A stretch of DNA of 64,000 bases, taken from JBCBKU01 sp965267475 (GTDB lineage: Bacteria > Pseudomonadota > Alphaproteobacteria > Rhodobacterales > Rhodobacteraceae). Shown here one piece after another: positions 25,055 to 33,390 of the stretch. The first letter of the stretch is position 1; each line of letters begins with the position of its first letter. The notes beneath the pieces were generated by a model, which was not told the DNA's origin, searched no databases, and saw only the letters and a program-made list of their open reading frames with translations. A program made the position numbers and the translations under genes. The stretch spans positions 1,426,001-1,490,000 of the forward strand of contig OZ254079.1 in assembly GCA_965267475.1 (NCBI GenBank), written 5' to 3'.

Positions 25055-27187
25055 ATGACCGATTGGAAAAAACTGGCCGAAAAAGAGCTTCGGGGCCGTC
25101 CGCTGGATGACCTGACATGGGAGACGCTTGAGGGGATCGACGTCAAACCGCTTTATACGGCGGACGATACGGCCGATCTGGCCCATATGGACGGTGTGCC
25201 GGGATTTGCGCCCTTCACGCGGGGTGTCAGGGCAACGATGTATACCGGGCGGCCCTGGACGATCCGGCAATATGCGGGGTTCTCGACGGCAGAGGAATCG
25301 AACGCGTTTTATCGCAAGGCCTTGGAGGCCGGGCAGCAAGGCGTATCGGTCGCCTTCGATCTGGCGACCCATCGGGGCTATGACAGCGATCACGACCGGG
25401 TCGTCGGCGATGTGGGCAAGGCGGGGGTCGCGATCGACAGCGTCGAAGACATGAAGATCCTGTTCGACGGGATCCCCTTGGACAAGATCAGCGTGTCGAT
25501 GACGATGAACGGGGCTGTCATCCCGGTTCTCGCATCCTTCATCGTGGCGGGCGAGGAACAGGGCGTGGATCGCGCCGCCCTGTCGGGCACCATTCAGAAC
25601 GATATTCTGAAAGAGTTCATGGTGCGGAACACCTATGTCTATCCGCCTGAGCCTTCGATGCGGATTGTGGCCGATATCATCGAATACACCGCCGCCGAGA
25701 TGCCCAAGTTCAACTCGATTTCAATCTCGGGCTATCACATGCAGGAAGCGGGCGCGAACCTGGTGCAGGAACTTGGGTTTACCCTGGCGGACGGGCGCGA
25801 ATATGTCCGCACGGCCATCGCGCGCGGCATGGATGTCGACAAGTTTGCACCGCGCCTGTCGTTCTTTTTCGCCATCGGCATGAATTTTTTCATGGAGGCG
25901 GCCAAGCTGCGTGCGGCGCGCCTTCTCTGGTCGCGGATCATGGAGGAATTCGACCCGAAGGATCCCCGGTCTTCGATGCTGCGCACCCATTGCCAGACAT
26001 CCGGGGTCAGTCTGCAGGAGCAGGACCCCTATAACAATGTGATCCGCACGGCCTATGAGGCGATGTCGGCGGTCCTCGGCGGGACCCAGTCGCTGCATAC
26101 CAATGCTTTGGACGAAGCCATTGCGCTGCCGACCGAGTTCTCCGCTCGGATCGCGCGGAACACGCAGCTGATCCTTCAGGAAGAAACCGGCATCACCAAT
26201 GTCGTCGATCCGTTGGCCGGCTCCTACTTTGTCGAAAGCCTGACGGCGGACCTGGCCGAAAAGGCCTGGGCGCTGATCGAAGAGGTGGAGGCGATGGGCG
26301 GCATGACCAAGGCTGTGGCCTCTGGCATGCCCAAACTTCGGATCGAGGAAACAGCCGCGCGGCGGCAAGCCATGATCGACCGGGGCGACGAGGTGATCGT
26401 TGGCGTCAACAAGTACCGCAAAGACGCCGAGGACCCGATCGATATCCTCGATGTCGATAACGTCGCGGTCCGCGAGGCGCAGGTGGCGAAACTGGCGCGC
26501 ATCCGGGGGACCCGCGATGCGGCGGCCTGCGAAGGCGCCCTTGCGGCGCTTGAGCAGGGCGCCACCACTGGCACGGGAAATCTTCTGGCGTTGGCGGTTG
26601 AAGCGGCGCGGGCCCGGGCCACGGTGGGTGAAATCTCGACAGCGATGGAAAACGCCTTCGGGCGGCACAGGGCAGAGGTGAAGACATTGGCAGGGGTGTA
26701 CGGGTCCGCCTATGAGGGCGACGCAGGGTTCGAAGCGATCCAGAAAGATGTCGAGGCTTTTGCAGCGGCGGAGGGACGCAGGCCCCGCATGCTGGTTGTC
26801 AAAATGGGTCAGGATGGCCATGACCGGGGCGCCAAGGTCATCGCAACGGCCTTTGCCGATATCGGATTTGATGTTGATGTGGGTCCCTTGTTCCAGACCC
26901 CGGACGAGGCCGCGCAGGATGCCATCGATAATGATGTGCATGTGGTGGGCATTTCGTCCCAGGCGGCTGGACACAAGACGCTGGCACCCAAGCTGATCGA
27001 GGCGCTGAAAGCGCAAGGCGCAGGCGATATTCTGGTCATTTGCGGCGGTGTGATCCCACAGCAGGACTATGACTTCCTGAAAGGGGCCGGTGTCAGCGCG
27101 ATCTTCGGCCCGGGCACGAATATCCCCGAAGCGGCGCGCGAAATCCTCGATCTCATCCGTGCGGCGCGTCCAAAAGCCGCCGAATAG
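25055..27187 (+). CDS. mcm: Methylmalonyl-CoA mutase
   Basis: A 710-residue adenosylcobalamin-dependent mutase converting (2R)-methylmalonyl-CoA to succinyl-CoA, the last step of propionyl-CoA assimilation. The TIM-barrel substrate domain fills residues 1-540, with the acyl-CoA-binding TMYTGRPWTIRQYAGFSTAEESN near 60. The C-terminal B12 domain contains the base-off/His-on motif DGHDRG (about residues 587-592) followed by FADIGFDVDVGPLFQTP and the GG-containing loop VICGGVIP. Single-chain form with all catalytic parts, as in most alphaproteobacteria. The start follows GGGAAG. The upstream in-frame Met is rejected. Confidence 0.97.
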   Translation: MTDWKKLAEKELRGRPLDDLTWETLEGIDVKPLYTADDTADLAHMDGVPGFAPFTRGVRATMYTGRPWTIRQYAGFSTAEESNAFYRKALEAGQQGVSVAFDLATHRGYDSDHDRVVGDVGKAGVAIDSVEDMKILFDGIPLDKISVSMTMNGAVIPVLASFIVAGEEQGVDRAALSGTIQNDILKEFMVRNTYVYPPEPSMRIVADIIEYTAAEMPKFNSISISGYHMQEAGANLVQELGFTLADGREYVRTAIARGMDVDKFAPRLSFFFAIGMNFFMEAAKLRAARLLWSRIMEEFDPKDPRSSMLRTHCQTSGVSLQEQDPYNNVIRTAYEAMSAVLGGTQSLHTNALDEAIALPTEFSARIARNTQLILQEETGITNVVDPLAGSYFVESLTADLAEKAWALIEEVEAMGGMTKAVASGMPKLRIEETAARRQAMIDRGDEVIVGVNKYRKDAEDPIDILDVDNVAVREAQVAKLARIRGTRDAAACEGALAALEQGATTGTGNLLALAVEAARARATVGEISTAMENAFGRHRAEVKTLAGVYGSAYEGDAGFEAIQKDVEAFAAAEGRRPRMLVVKMGQDGHDRGAKVIATAFADIGFDVDVGPLFQTPDEAAQDAIDNDVHVVGISSQAAGHKTLAPKLIEALKAQGAGDILVICGGVIPQQDYDFLKGAGVSAIFGPGTNIPEAAREILDLIRAARPKAAE

Positions 27188-27254
27188 GTCCACTGCCAAC
27201 TTGGAACCTTGAAAAAGCCCTGCCATGGTTGCCGCCAAGGCAATGGGGGTGGCC

Positions 27255-28136
27255 ATGGGCGACAGAATTGGTTTCATCGGGTTGGGCGACATGGGGGTTC
27301 CCATGGCGGGGTGTCTGGCCGATGCAGGGCTGACCCCGCTTCTTTGGGCAAGACGACCGGAAAGTGCCACTCCGCTGCTGGCGCGTGGCGCGGAGCGCGC
27401 TGAAACGGTTGATGATCTCTTCGCTGCCTGTGACCGGGTGGTGCTGATGCTCGCCAACGGCGCGGCCATGGATCAGGTGCTTGGGCGCCGCACGGATGCG
27501 TTCAAGATCCATGTCGCGGGCCACATAATCATCCATATGGGCACCACGCCGCCGGAGTATTCCGAAGCGCTTGGGCAGGATATCGCGGTGGCAGGCGGCC
27601 ACTATGCCGAGGTTCCCGTCTCTGGCTCGACCGGGCCCGCCGCGACCGGCGATCTGGTCGCCATGGCTGCGGGCGAACCGGACGTTCTGGACAGCATCAA
27701 GGACGTCATCGCGCCCATGTGCCGGGCGACCGTACCTTGCGGCGCGGTTCCCAAGGCGCTGCAAATGAAGCTGGCTGTGAACACCTATCTTTGCGGCCTG
27801 GTGACGGGTCTGTTTGAGGCGTTCAATATGGCCCGCCATGCTGATCTTGACCTGGAAACGCTGGCAAAGATCCTCGAAGCCGGGCCGATGAACTGCGATC
27901 TGATGCGCATGAAGCTTCCGAAGCTCATCCATGAAGACTATGCCCCGCAAGGCAGCATCCGGCAGGCGGTGAATAACACCACAATGATCGTCAACGAAGG
28001 CAAACGGGTGGGCGCGGCGATGCCCACGACCGAGGTCATGCTGGCGCTTGTGCAAGAGGCCTTCGCCGCAGGCTGGGAAAACGAAGATATGGCTGCTGTC
28101 ACGAAGGCGCTTGCGGCGCGCACGGCCAAGGCCTGA
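27255..28136 (+). CDS. NAD(P)-dependent oxidoreductase, beta-hydroxyacid dehydrogenase family
   Basis: About 293 residues. The Rossmann start is RIGFIGLGDMGVPMAGCLADAG. The family substrate motif VPVSGSTGPAATGDL lies near residue 120, and the likely catalytic Lys is in ALQMKLAVNTY near 175. These features define the 3-hydroxyisobutyrate / 6-phosphogluconate-like group (also GLYR1/succinic-semialdehyde reductases). The substrate is not determinable. A link to valine or propionate metabolism is suggested only by the adjacent mcm. Starts at 27225, 27243 and 27255 are all in frame. I prefer 27255 because of its closeness to the Rossmann motif and the G-rich sequence before it. Confidence 0.85.
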   Translation: MGDRIGFIGLGDMGVPMAGCLADAGLTPLLWARRPESATPLLARGAERAETVDDLFAACDRVVLMLANGAAMDQVLGRRTDAFKIHVAGHIIIHMGTTPPEYSEALGQDIAVAGGHYAEVPVSGSTGPAATGDLVAMAAGEPDVLDSIKDVIAPMCRATVPCGAVPKALQMKLAVNTYLCGLVTGLFEAFNMARHADLDLETLAKILEAGPMNCDLMRMKLPKLIHEDYAPQGSIRQAVNNTTMIVNEGKRVGAAMPTTEVMLALVQEAFAAGWENEDMAAVTKALAARTAKA

Positions 28137-28139
28137 GCC

Positions 28140-28865
28140 ATGGCGTTGTCGCTTGGTATGCTGGGAGACCATCCCATTTACGGCCCGGCCGAAGGCTCCG
28201 AATTGCCGGGCGTTGTCATCCTGCACGGATCCGAAGGGCCCTGGGGCGGGTGGTCGCATCGGTTTGCCGCCATCCTTGCAGCGCACGGGTATCTGGCCGT
28301 GCCCCACGGCTATGGCGAAGGCGATGTCTGGAACGCGGGCAACATTCACGAAGTCGACCTGACCCGGGTTCTACGCACCGGGCGGGATCTGGCCGCGCAC
28401 CCCCGCTGCCGGTCAGTCGGCTTGTTCGGATGGTCCCGGGGCGGCGAGGCCACCATGCATATCGCGGTTTTGGCCGGGCCGGATACGCCCTTTGCAGCCT
28501 ATGCCGCGCATGCCCCTGCGGATCGCGTCGTCCCGGCCTTCGATGCCGGCGTCTTGCAAGGTCGTCCCCGCGCTTTGGTGGAAGGCGCGCGCGCCTGGGT
28601 CTGGCCCGGTGCCGAGGACGCGCTGGCCCCTGGCAGCGCCATCGAGATCGAACGGTGCCCCAGGCCCATCTTCCTGTCCGTCGGAACCGAGGATCAGGTC
28701 TGGGATCCGGACATGACCCGCAACCTGGCCCGCCGTCTGACCGAAGCGGGCCGTGACCCCGACGTTTTCATCGCGGAAGGACAAGGCCACGGCTTTGCCT
28801 TTGACCGCGAATGGGAACTCTGGGATCGTCTTACTGCATTTTTTGGGAAACATTTGGAGGGATAG
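28140..28865 (+). CDS. Dienelactone-hydrolase-like alpha/beta hydrolase
   Basis: A 241-residue cytoplasmic alpha/beta hydrolase. VVILHGSEGPWGGWSHR (oxyanion region) near residue 25, nucleophile in GWSRGGEATMH near 97, acid in FLSVGTEDQVWDPD near 180, and catalytic His in GQGHGFAFDREWE near 220. The organisation resembles dienelactone hydrolases and the BAAT/acyl-CoA thioester hydrolase C-terminal domain. It begins 3 bases after the dehydrogenase stop, so the two are co-transcribed. Substrate unknown. Confidence 0.85.
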   Translation: MALSLGMLGDHPIYGPAEGSELPGVVILHGSEGPWGGWSHRFAAILAAHGYLAVPHGYGEGDVWNAGNIHEVDLTRVLRTGRDLAAHPRCRSVGLFGWSRGGEATMHIAVLAGPDTPFAAYAAHAPADRVVPAFDAGVLQGRPRALVEGARAWVWPGAEDALAPGSAIEIERCPRPIFLSVGTEDQVWDPDMTRNLARRLTEAGRDPDVFIAEGQGHGFAFDREWELWDRLTAFFGKHLEG

Positions 28866-28867
28866 CC

Positions 28868-29230
28868 ATGGCTGGCCAGGTCACTGGATTGGGCGGCGTC
28901 TTCTTTCGCGCACAGGATCCGGATGCGTTAAGTGCTTGGTACAAGACGCATTTCGGGATCGATGCAGGTGAGTTCTGGGCGCAGGCCCAGGGCCAGGCGG
29001 TGTTGGGTGTCTTCAAGTCCACCACCGATTACTTCCACCCGGACAAGCAATGGATGATGAATTTCCGGGTCGATGATCTGGCCGCCATCACCGAACGGCT
29101 TCAGGCCGCCGGGATCGCCATCCGCAAGGATGACGACTGGGATATGCCTGGGATTGGCAAGTTTGCCCGGATCACGGACCCCGAGGGCAATGAAGTTGAA
29201 CTCTGGGAACCTGCGCCCGAGGCCATGTAA
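28868..29230 (+). CDS. VOC family (glyoxalase-like) protein
   Basis: A 120-residue single-module vicinal-oxygen-chelate protein: GLGGVFFRAQDPDALSAWYKTHFG at the start, FRVDDLAAITERLQAAGI in the middle and ITDPEGNEVELWEP at the end, which supplies the usual metal-binding Glu. GGAGGGATAGCC places the start at 28868, 2 bases after the hydrolase stop. VOC proteins include glyoxalases, dioxygenases and resistance proteins, and this sequence does not choose between them. Confidence 0.88.
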   Translation: MAGQVTGLGGVFFRAQDPDALSAWYKTHFGIDAGEFWAQAQGQAVLGVFKSTTDYFHPDKQWMMNFRVDDLAAITERLQAAGIAIRKDDDWDMPGIGKFARITDPEGNEVELWEPAPEAM

Positions 29231-29242
29231 GGACCACCCGAC

Positions 29243-29749
29243 GTGACGCCGCGCCTTTACACTCCCGATGATGTGCCGGGGATTCTTGAGATCTGGAACC
29301 GTACCATCCGCGACACGCTCGCCACGTTTCGGGCGGTCGCGTTCTCGGACGCGCAATTGACCGATCTTCTGGCCAGCCGTGCTGACGCTGGGTTTGCGAC
29401 ATTCGTTGTGGGCGATGGAACGGTCGATGGCTTCGTGACCTATGCGCAGTTTCGCGGTGGGGACGGGTACCGGCACACAACCGAACATACGATCCTGTTG
29501 AATGAGGCCATCCGGGGCAAAGGGGGCGGGCGGGCCCTGATGGCGGCCATGGAGGGCCACGCGGCGGCGCGCGGAATTCATTCGAATTTTGCGGTCGTGT
29601 CCTCGGCCAATCCCGCCGCCGTCACGTTCCACGAGCGTCTGGGCTATGCCGAACAGGCCATTTTGCCGGAAGTGGGCCGCAAATGGGACCGCTGGCTTGA
29701 TGCCCATCTGATGCAAAAACGCCTGTCAGGCCCGGCAGGCGCAGGGTAA
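29243..29749 (+). CDS. GNAT family N-acetyltransferase
   Basis: A 168-residue acetyltransferase of the phosphinothricin/methionine-sulfoximine type: YTPDDVPGILEIWNRTIRDTLATF at the N-terminus, the acetyl-CoA loop LNEAIRGKGGGRALMAAMEGHA near residue 95, and VVSSANPAAVTFHERLGY near 120. GTG start after AAGGA, 12 bases after the VOC gene. Related enzymes acetylate methionine derivatives or herbicide-like glutamate analogues. The natural substrate here is not known. Confidence 0.87.
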   Translation: MTPRLYTPDDVPGILEIWNRTIRDTLATFRAVAFSDAQLTDLLASRADAGFATFVVGDGTVDGFVTYAQFRGGDGYRHTTEHTILLNEAIRGKGGGRALMAAMEGHAAARGIHSNFAVVSSANPAAVTFHERLGYAEQAILPEVGRKWDRWLDAHLMQKRLSGPAGAG

Positions 29750-29759
29750 GGTCCGGGCC

Positions 29760-30443
29760 ATGTCGATATGGTCCCGCATTGCAGACGCACTGTCTGCCCT
29801 GACCTCGGGCGAGCCCCTCTCGGAGGTGTTTGAGCGTCTGCGCACGCCGCCGGAACGCAGTGTGGCTTTCGCCATCGCGGTGATTGCGCTGGGCGCCAAG
29901 ATGGCCAAGGCCGACGGGCAGGTGACGCGGGACGAAGTGACCGCTTTTCGCGAAATCTTTCACATCCCCAAGGAAGAAGAGCAGAACGCCGCACGGGTGT
30001 TCAACATGGCGCGCACCGATGTCGCGGGCTTTGAGATCTATGCAAATCGGATCCACGACATGTTCGGGAAGGGCGATCCGGCGCTTTCCGACTTGCTTGA
30101 GGGGCTGTTTCACATCGCATTGGCGGATGGAACCTATCACCCTGCCGAAGACGATTTCCTGCATCATGTCAGTGATATATTCGAGATCCCAGAACGCGAA
30201 TTCCGGGCCTTGCGGACCCGCTTCGTGCCGGATGCCGCGCCGGACCCATGGGACGTTCTGGGCGTCGACCCGCAGACGCCAATTGAGGAGGTGCGCAAGG
30301 CCTGGCGCGCCCTTGTGCGTGAGACGCATCCCGACCGGATGATGGCGCGGGGCGTGCCGGAAGAAGCCGTCAAGCTGGCCGAGAAACGCCTGATCGCCAT
30401 CAATCGGGCCTGGGAAGAGATCTCGGAAGGCCGTGCCGCCTGA
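29760..30443 (+). CDS. TerB-like / J-domain protein (DjlA-related)
   Basis: A 227-residue protein with an N-terminal TerB-like helical domain (about residues 35-150, AFAIAVIALGAKMAKADGQVTRDEV then LLEGLFHIALADGTYHPAEDDFL, two acidic metal-binding-like loops) and a C-terminal J domain with the DnaK-stimulating HPD in ETHPDRMMARG near residue 195. This is the cytosolic counterpart of DjlA: the N-terminal membrane anchor is missing. It probably recruits DnaK to a specific client. Its stop overlaps the start of the next gene. Confidence 0.9.
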   Translation: MSIWSRIADALSALTSGEPLSEVFERLRTPPERSVAFAIAVIALGAKMAKADGQVTRDEVTAFREIFHIPKEEEQNAARVFNMARTDVAGFEIYANRIHDMFGKGDPALSDLLEGLFHIALADGTYHPAEDDFLHHVSDIFEIPEREFRALRTRFVPDAAPDPWDVLGVDPQTPIEEVRKAWRALVRETHPDRMMARGVPEEAVKLAEKRLIAINRAWEEISEGRAA

Positions 30444-31459
30444 TGCGGATCGCAACGTACAATGTCGAATGGTTTTCGAACCTTTTCGACGATGACGGCG
30501 CGCTTCTTGATGACCAGAACTGGTCCGGCCGGCACGACGTGCGGCGCGCCGATCAGATCGCGGCGCTGGGCGCGGTCTTTCAGGAAATTGACGCCGACGC
30601 TGTCATGGTGATCGAAGCGCCCGACAGCCATCGAAAGCGGTCAGGTGTGCAGGCCCTTGAAACCTTTGCGAAGCGCTTCGGCCTGAGGACATCGCGCGCA
30701 ATCGACGGTTTCGTCAATGACACCCAGCAGGAAATCGCACTTCTGTTCGATCCCGGTATTCTGAGTGCGGTTCATGACCCGCAAGGCGGGACAGCGACGG
30801 GCGACGACGCGCCGCGCTTCGACGAAAGCTTTTCCATCGACCTCGATATAGATGCGACACCGGATCGGGTCCGCTGGTCGAAGCCGCCCTTGGAACTGGC
30901 CGTCGAAACCACCTCTGGTCAGACACTTCGGATGATCGGTGTACATGCCAAATCGAAAGCGCCACATGGCGCGCGCAGCGCGGACGCGATCATGCGCGTG
31001 TCCATCGCGAACCGCCGCAAGCAACTGGCGCAATGCATCTGGCTGCGCCGCCGCGTCGACCAGCATCTTGAGGCCGGAGACAATCTGATCGTGCTTGGCG
31101 ACTTCAACGACGGGCCCGGTCTTGATGAATATGAGCGGCTGTTCGGACGCTCGGGCGTCGAGATCGTGATCGGTGAAGAGGGCCACGAGCAATTGTTCGA
31201 TCCCCATGCGCGCCAGGCCATGACGCAGCGGATCGGCCATGTCCGGACAACCGCGCGTTTTTATCAGGCCGACACGGGTCGGTACATTCAGGCCCTTTTG
31301 GATTATATAATGATTTCAAAAGGTTTGCGATCAAAACGACCGGAATGGCGGATCTGGCACCCATTCGACGATGCGGCCTGTTATGACTGTCCGAACCTGC
31401 GCGACGCGCTATTGACGGCCTCAGACCATTTCCCGGTGACGCTGGATCTTGAGCTTTAG
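30443..31459 (+). CDS. Endonuclease/exonuclease/phosphatase family protein
   Basis: A 338-residue EEP-superfamily hydrolase. MRIATYNVEWFSNLF opens the fold (Asn ligand), VMVIEAPDS carries the metal Glu near residue 57, IGVHAKSKAP the first catalytic His, VLGDFNDGPG near 217 the Asp-x-Asn, and ASDHFPVTLDLEL the final Asp-His. It could be a nuclease or a phosphodiesterase. No signal peptide. It starts on the last base of the J-domain gene stop (TGATG). Confidence 0.88.
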   Translation: MRIATYNVEWFSNLFDDDGALLDDQNWSGRHDVRRADQIAALGAVFQEIDADAVMVIEAPDSHRKRSGVQALETFAKRFGLRTSRAIDGFVNDTQQEIALLFDPGILSAVHDPQGGTATGDDAPRFDESFSIDLDIDATPDRVRWSKPPLELAVETTSGQTLRMIGVHAKSKAPHGARSADAIMRVSIANRRKQLAQCIWLRRRVDQHLEAGDNLIVLGDFNDGPGLDEYERLFGRSGVEIVIGEEGHEQLFDPHARQAMTQRIGHVRTTARFYQADTGRYIQALLDYIMISKGLRSKRPEWRIWHPFDDAACYDCPNLRDALLTASDHFPVTLDLEL

Positions 31460-31496
31460 CCTTAACGGATGGGTTCGCTCGGCGTATGATGGTCGC

Positions 31497-31790
31497 ATGA
31501 AACACGTGATGATCCTGACGCTTGCGGGCGCCTTGCTGGCGGGCCCGGCTGCGGCGAGTGACCCCAAGAGCGAGCTGGAGGAAGGGTTCGGTCTTCTTGG
31601 CGAGGGCATGGAACTGATGTTCCGTGGTCTGATGGCCGAGATGGAGCCCGCGTTTCGCGAACTGGAAGGCGTTTTGTCGGATCTGAACGCCTATCACGCG
31701 CCGGAAGTGCTGCCCAATGGCGATATTATCATCCGGCGCCGGGTTCCATTGCAGGTCGAAACCGCGCCCGAAGGCGAAATCGACATCTAG
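31497..31790 (+). CDS. Small exported conserved protein
   Basis: A 97-residue protein with a cleavable signal peptide (MKHVMILTLAGALLAGPAAA) and an acidic mature part: GFGLLGEGMELMFRGLMAEMEP, which forms an amphipathic Met/Leu-rich helix, then LNAYHAPEVLPNGDIIIRRR. Homologues in Rhodobacteraceae are often labelled 'AAA+ family ATPase', but there is no Walker motif and no ATPase domain. I call it an uncharacterised periplasmic protein. An upstream in-frame ATG at 31449 overlaps the preceding gene and would bury the signal peptide. Confidence 0.72.
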   Translation: MKHVMILTLAGALLAGPAAASDPKSELEEGFGLLGEGMELMFRGLMAEMEPAFRELEGVLSDLNAYHAPEVLPNGDIIIRRRVPLQVETAPEGEIDI

Positions 31791-31802
31791 GGCGTGCGCC
31801 GC

Positions 31803-33338
31803 CTAGCCTTGGACCACCTCGGTCGTGGCGCCAATGGCGTTCGCGAGTGAGGCAAAGCGCGCCTCGGCCACTTCGCCGAACAAGGGCGCCGTCCCCGGGG
31901 CCAGATGGAAACTCAAAAGCTTCTTTCTGGGCCGCCACTTCAACATGCCCATCCGGTCCGAGGCCGCGACCGAAAACATGGACCCAAACCGCATGGCTTT
32001 GCCAAGGGTCTCGGCTTCGCGAAGCCGGTCGTCGTCGAGCAGCCCGAAGAGATCCTCGAACCGCGAATCCGAATGGCTGTTCTTGTAGCGGTGCAGCAAT
32101 GCGATCCCCAGAAACACCCGTTCCTTGTGGGTCAGACCGCCCAAGTTCGCACGCGTCGCGTTGTCAAAGCAAACCTCATGCCGGTAATCGGGATGCGCCC
32201 GCCAACTGACATCGTGCAGAAGGCAGGCCGCGTGATGAATCCGGCGCGACTCGTCACTGGCTTTCGGAAAGAGCGGCGACACAAAGTCGAAAAGCTGTGT
32301 GCCGAAGCCGGGGTTCCGGGCATCTTTCTGTTCCGAGAACCGGCAGGCCTCGATCAGCGGGTCGCGGGCCCGAAGGTCATCCGACATGCGTTCATAAAGC
32401 AGCCCTTCACGCAACCCATAGCTGGAGACCGCAATGTCATGGGGCCGGAAGGTTTTGGTGATCACGCCCAACACTTCCGAGGCGATCGGCACAAGCGCCA
32501 TCCGCGCCTCGGACAGCCCCGCTGCCTGGCGAAGTTGCTCAAGGTCTTGTTTTTGAATGAATTTAATGGTGCGCGACACGTCGGAACGCGTCATCCGATA
32601 CTCGTGCAAAACCGACAGTGGATAGTCGCGACGGATCATGTCGATCCGGGCGATGGCGCGCCAGGAGCCGCCGACCAGGAACAGCCGGTCGGATTGCGGA
32701 CCGAGCGTTTCCATCAATTCGGCCACGACCGTCTGGATCTCGGCTTGGCGCCCTTTGCGCCCGCCTTTGACACCGCGCAGCGAAAACGGACCCAGTTGCG
32801 ACGTGATCCGCTTGCCGACCTTGCCATCGGACAGTTCGGCCAACTCCATCGAGGATCCACCGATGTCGCAGACAAGCCCGTAAGAGCCCGGCCACCCCAG
32901 AAGCACGCCCTGGGCAGAAAGGCGCGCTTCTTCGCGGCCGTCGATGACCTGAACGTCAAGGCCAGTGGCCTGCATGACATCGTCTCGGAAGGCAGGTCCA
33001 TCCTCGGCTTCCCGCACCGCCGCAGTCGCCACAATGCTGAGCCGGTCAATTCCCATGCCCTCGGCCAGATGCTGGAAACGTATAAGTGCCGATAGAGCGC
33101 GCGCGCGCCCTTCCGGGTTCAATTGTCCGGTTTCTGCAAGTCCCCGACCGAGGCCGCACATGATTTTCTCGTTATAGAAATAGGCCGGGCTGCGGGCTGC
33201 ACCGTCAAAGACCACAAGCCGGACCGAGTTTGATCCGACATCAACGACGCCGACACGCGACAGGGCCTGGGTCGCCGGATCTTCCCTGGATCCGGTCCTG
33301 GCGCGAGTCTTGGCTGGCGTGTCCCCGCCTCCGTCCAT
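31803..33338 (-). CDS. ppx: Exopolyphosphatase / Ppx-GppA family phosphatase
   Basis: A 511-residue protein of the ASKHA fold. VGVVDVGSNSVRLVVFDG opens the phosphate-1 motif (about residue 30), VATAAVREAEDG is near 100, and DIGGSSMELAEL near 160 is phosphate-2. A C-terminal HD-like half includes HHAACLLHDVSW near 370, typical of long Ppx/GppA. It hydrolyses inorganic polyphosphate and/or pppGpp. The neighbouring ppk1 makes the substrate, 52 bases upstream on the same strand. The start at 33338 is supported by AAGGGATC. Confidence 0.93.
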   Translation of the reverse strand: MDGGGDTPAKTRARTGSREDPATQALSRVGVVDVGSNSVRLVVFDGAARSPAYFYNEKIMCGLGRGLAETGQLNPEGRARALSALIRFQHLAEGMGIDRLSIVATAAVREAEDGPAFRDDVMQATGLDVQVIDGREEARLSAQGVLLGWPGSYGLVCDIGGSSMELAELSDGKVGKRITSQLGPFSLRGVKGGRKGRQAEIQTVVAELMETLGPQSDRLFLVGGSWRAIARIDMIRRDYPLSVLHEYRMTRSDVSRTIKFIQKQDLEQLRQAAGLSEARMALVPIASEVLGVITKTFRPHDIAVSSYGLREGLLYERMSDDLRARDPLIEACRFSEQKDARNPGFGTQLFDFVSPLFPKASDESRRIHHAACLLHDVSWRAHPDYRHEVCFDNATRANLGGLTHKERVFLGIALLHRYKNSHSDSRFEDLFGLLDDDRLREAETLGKAMRFGSMFSVAASDRMGMLKWRPRKKLLSFHLAPGTAPLFGEVAEARFASLANAIGATTEVVQG

Positions 33339-33390
33339 GGCTGATCCCTTGGTTCCTTGGCGGAACACTGCCCCGGCAAGCGGGCTTGCG

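Noticed and set aside
25721..27469. 582-codon open frame antisense to mcm
   Set aside because: Shadow of the mutase gene, with no recognisable domain.
31497..31790. 'AAA+ ATPase' label for the small exported protein
   Set aside because: 97 residues with a signal peptide and no Walker motif cannot be an AAA+ ATPase.
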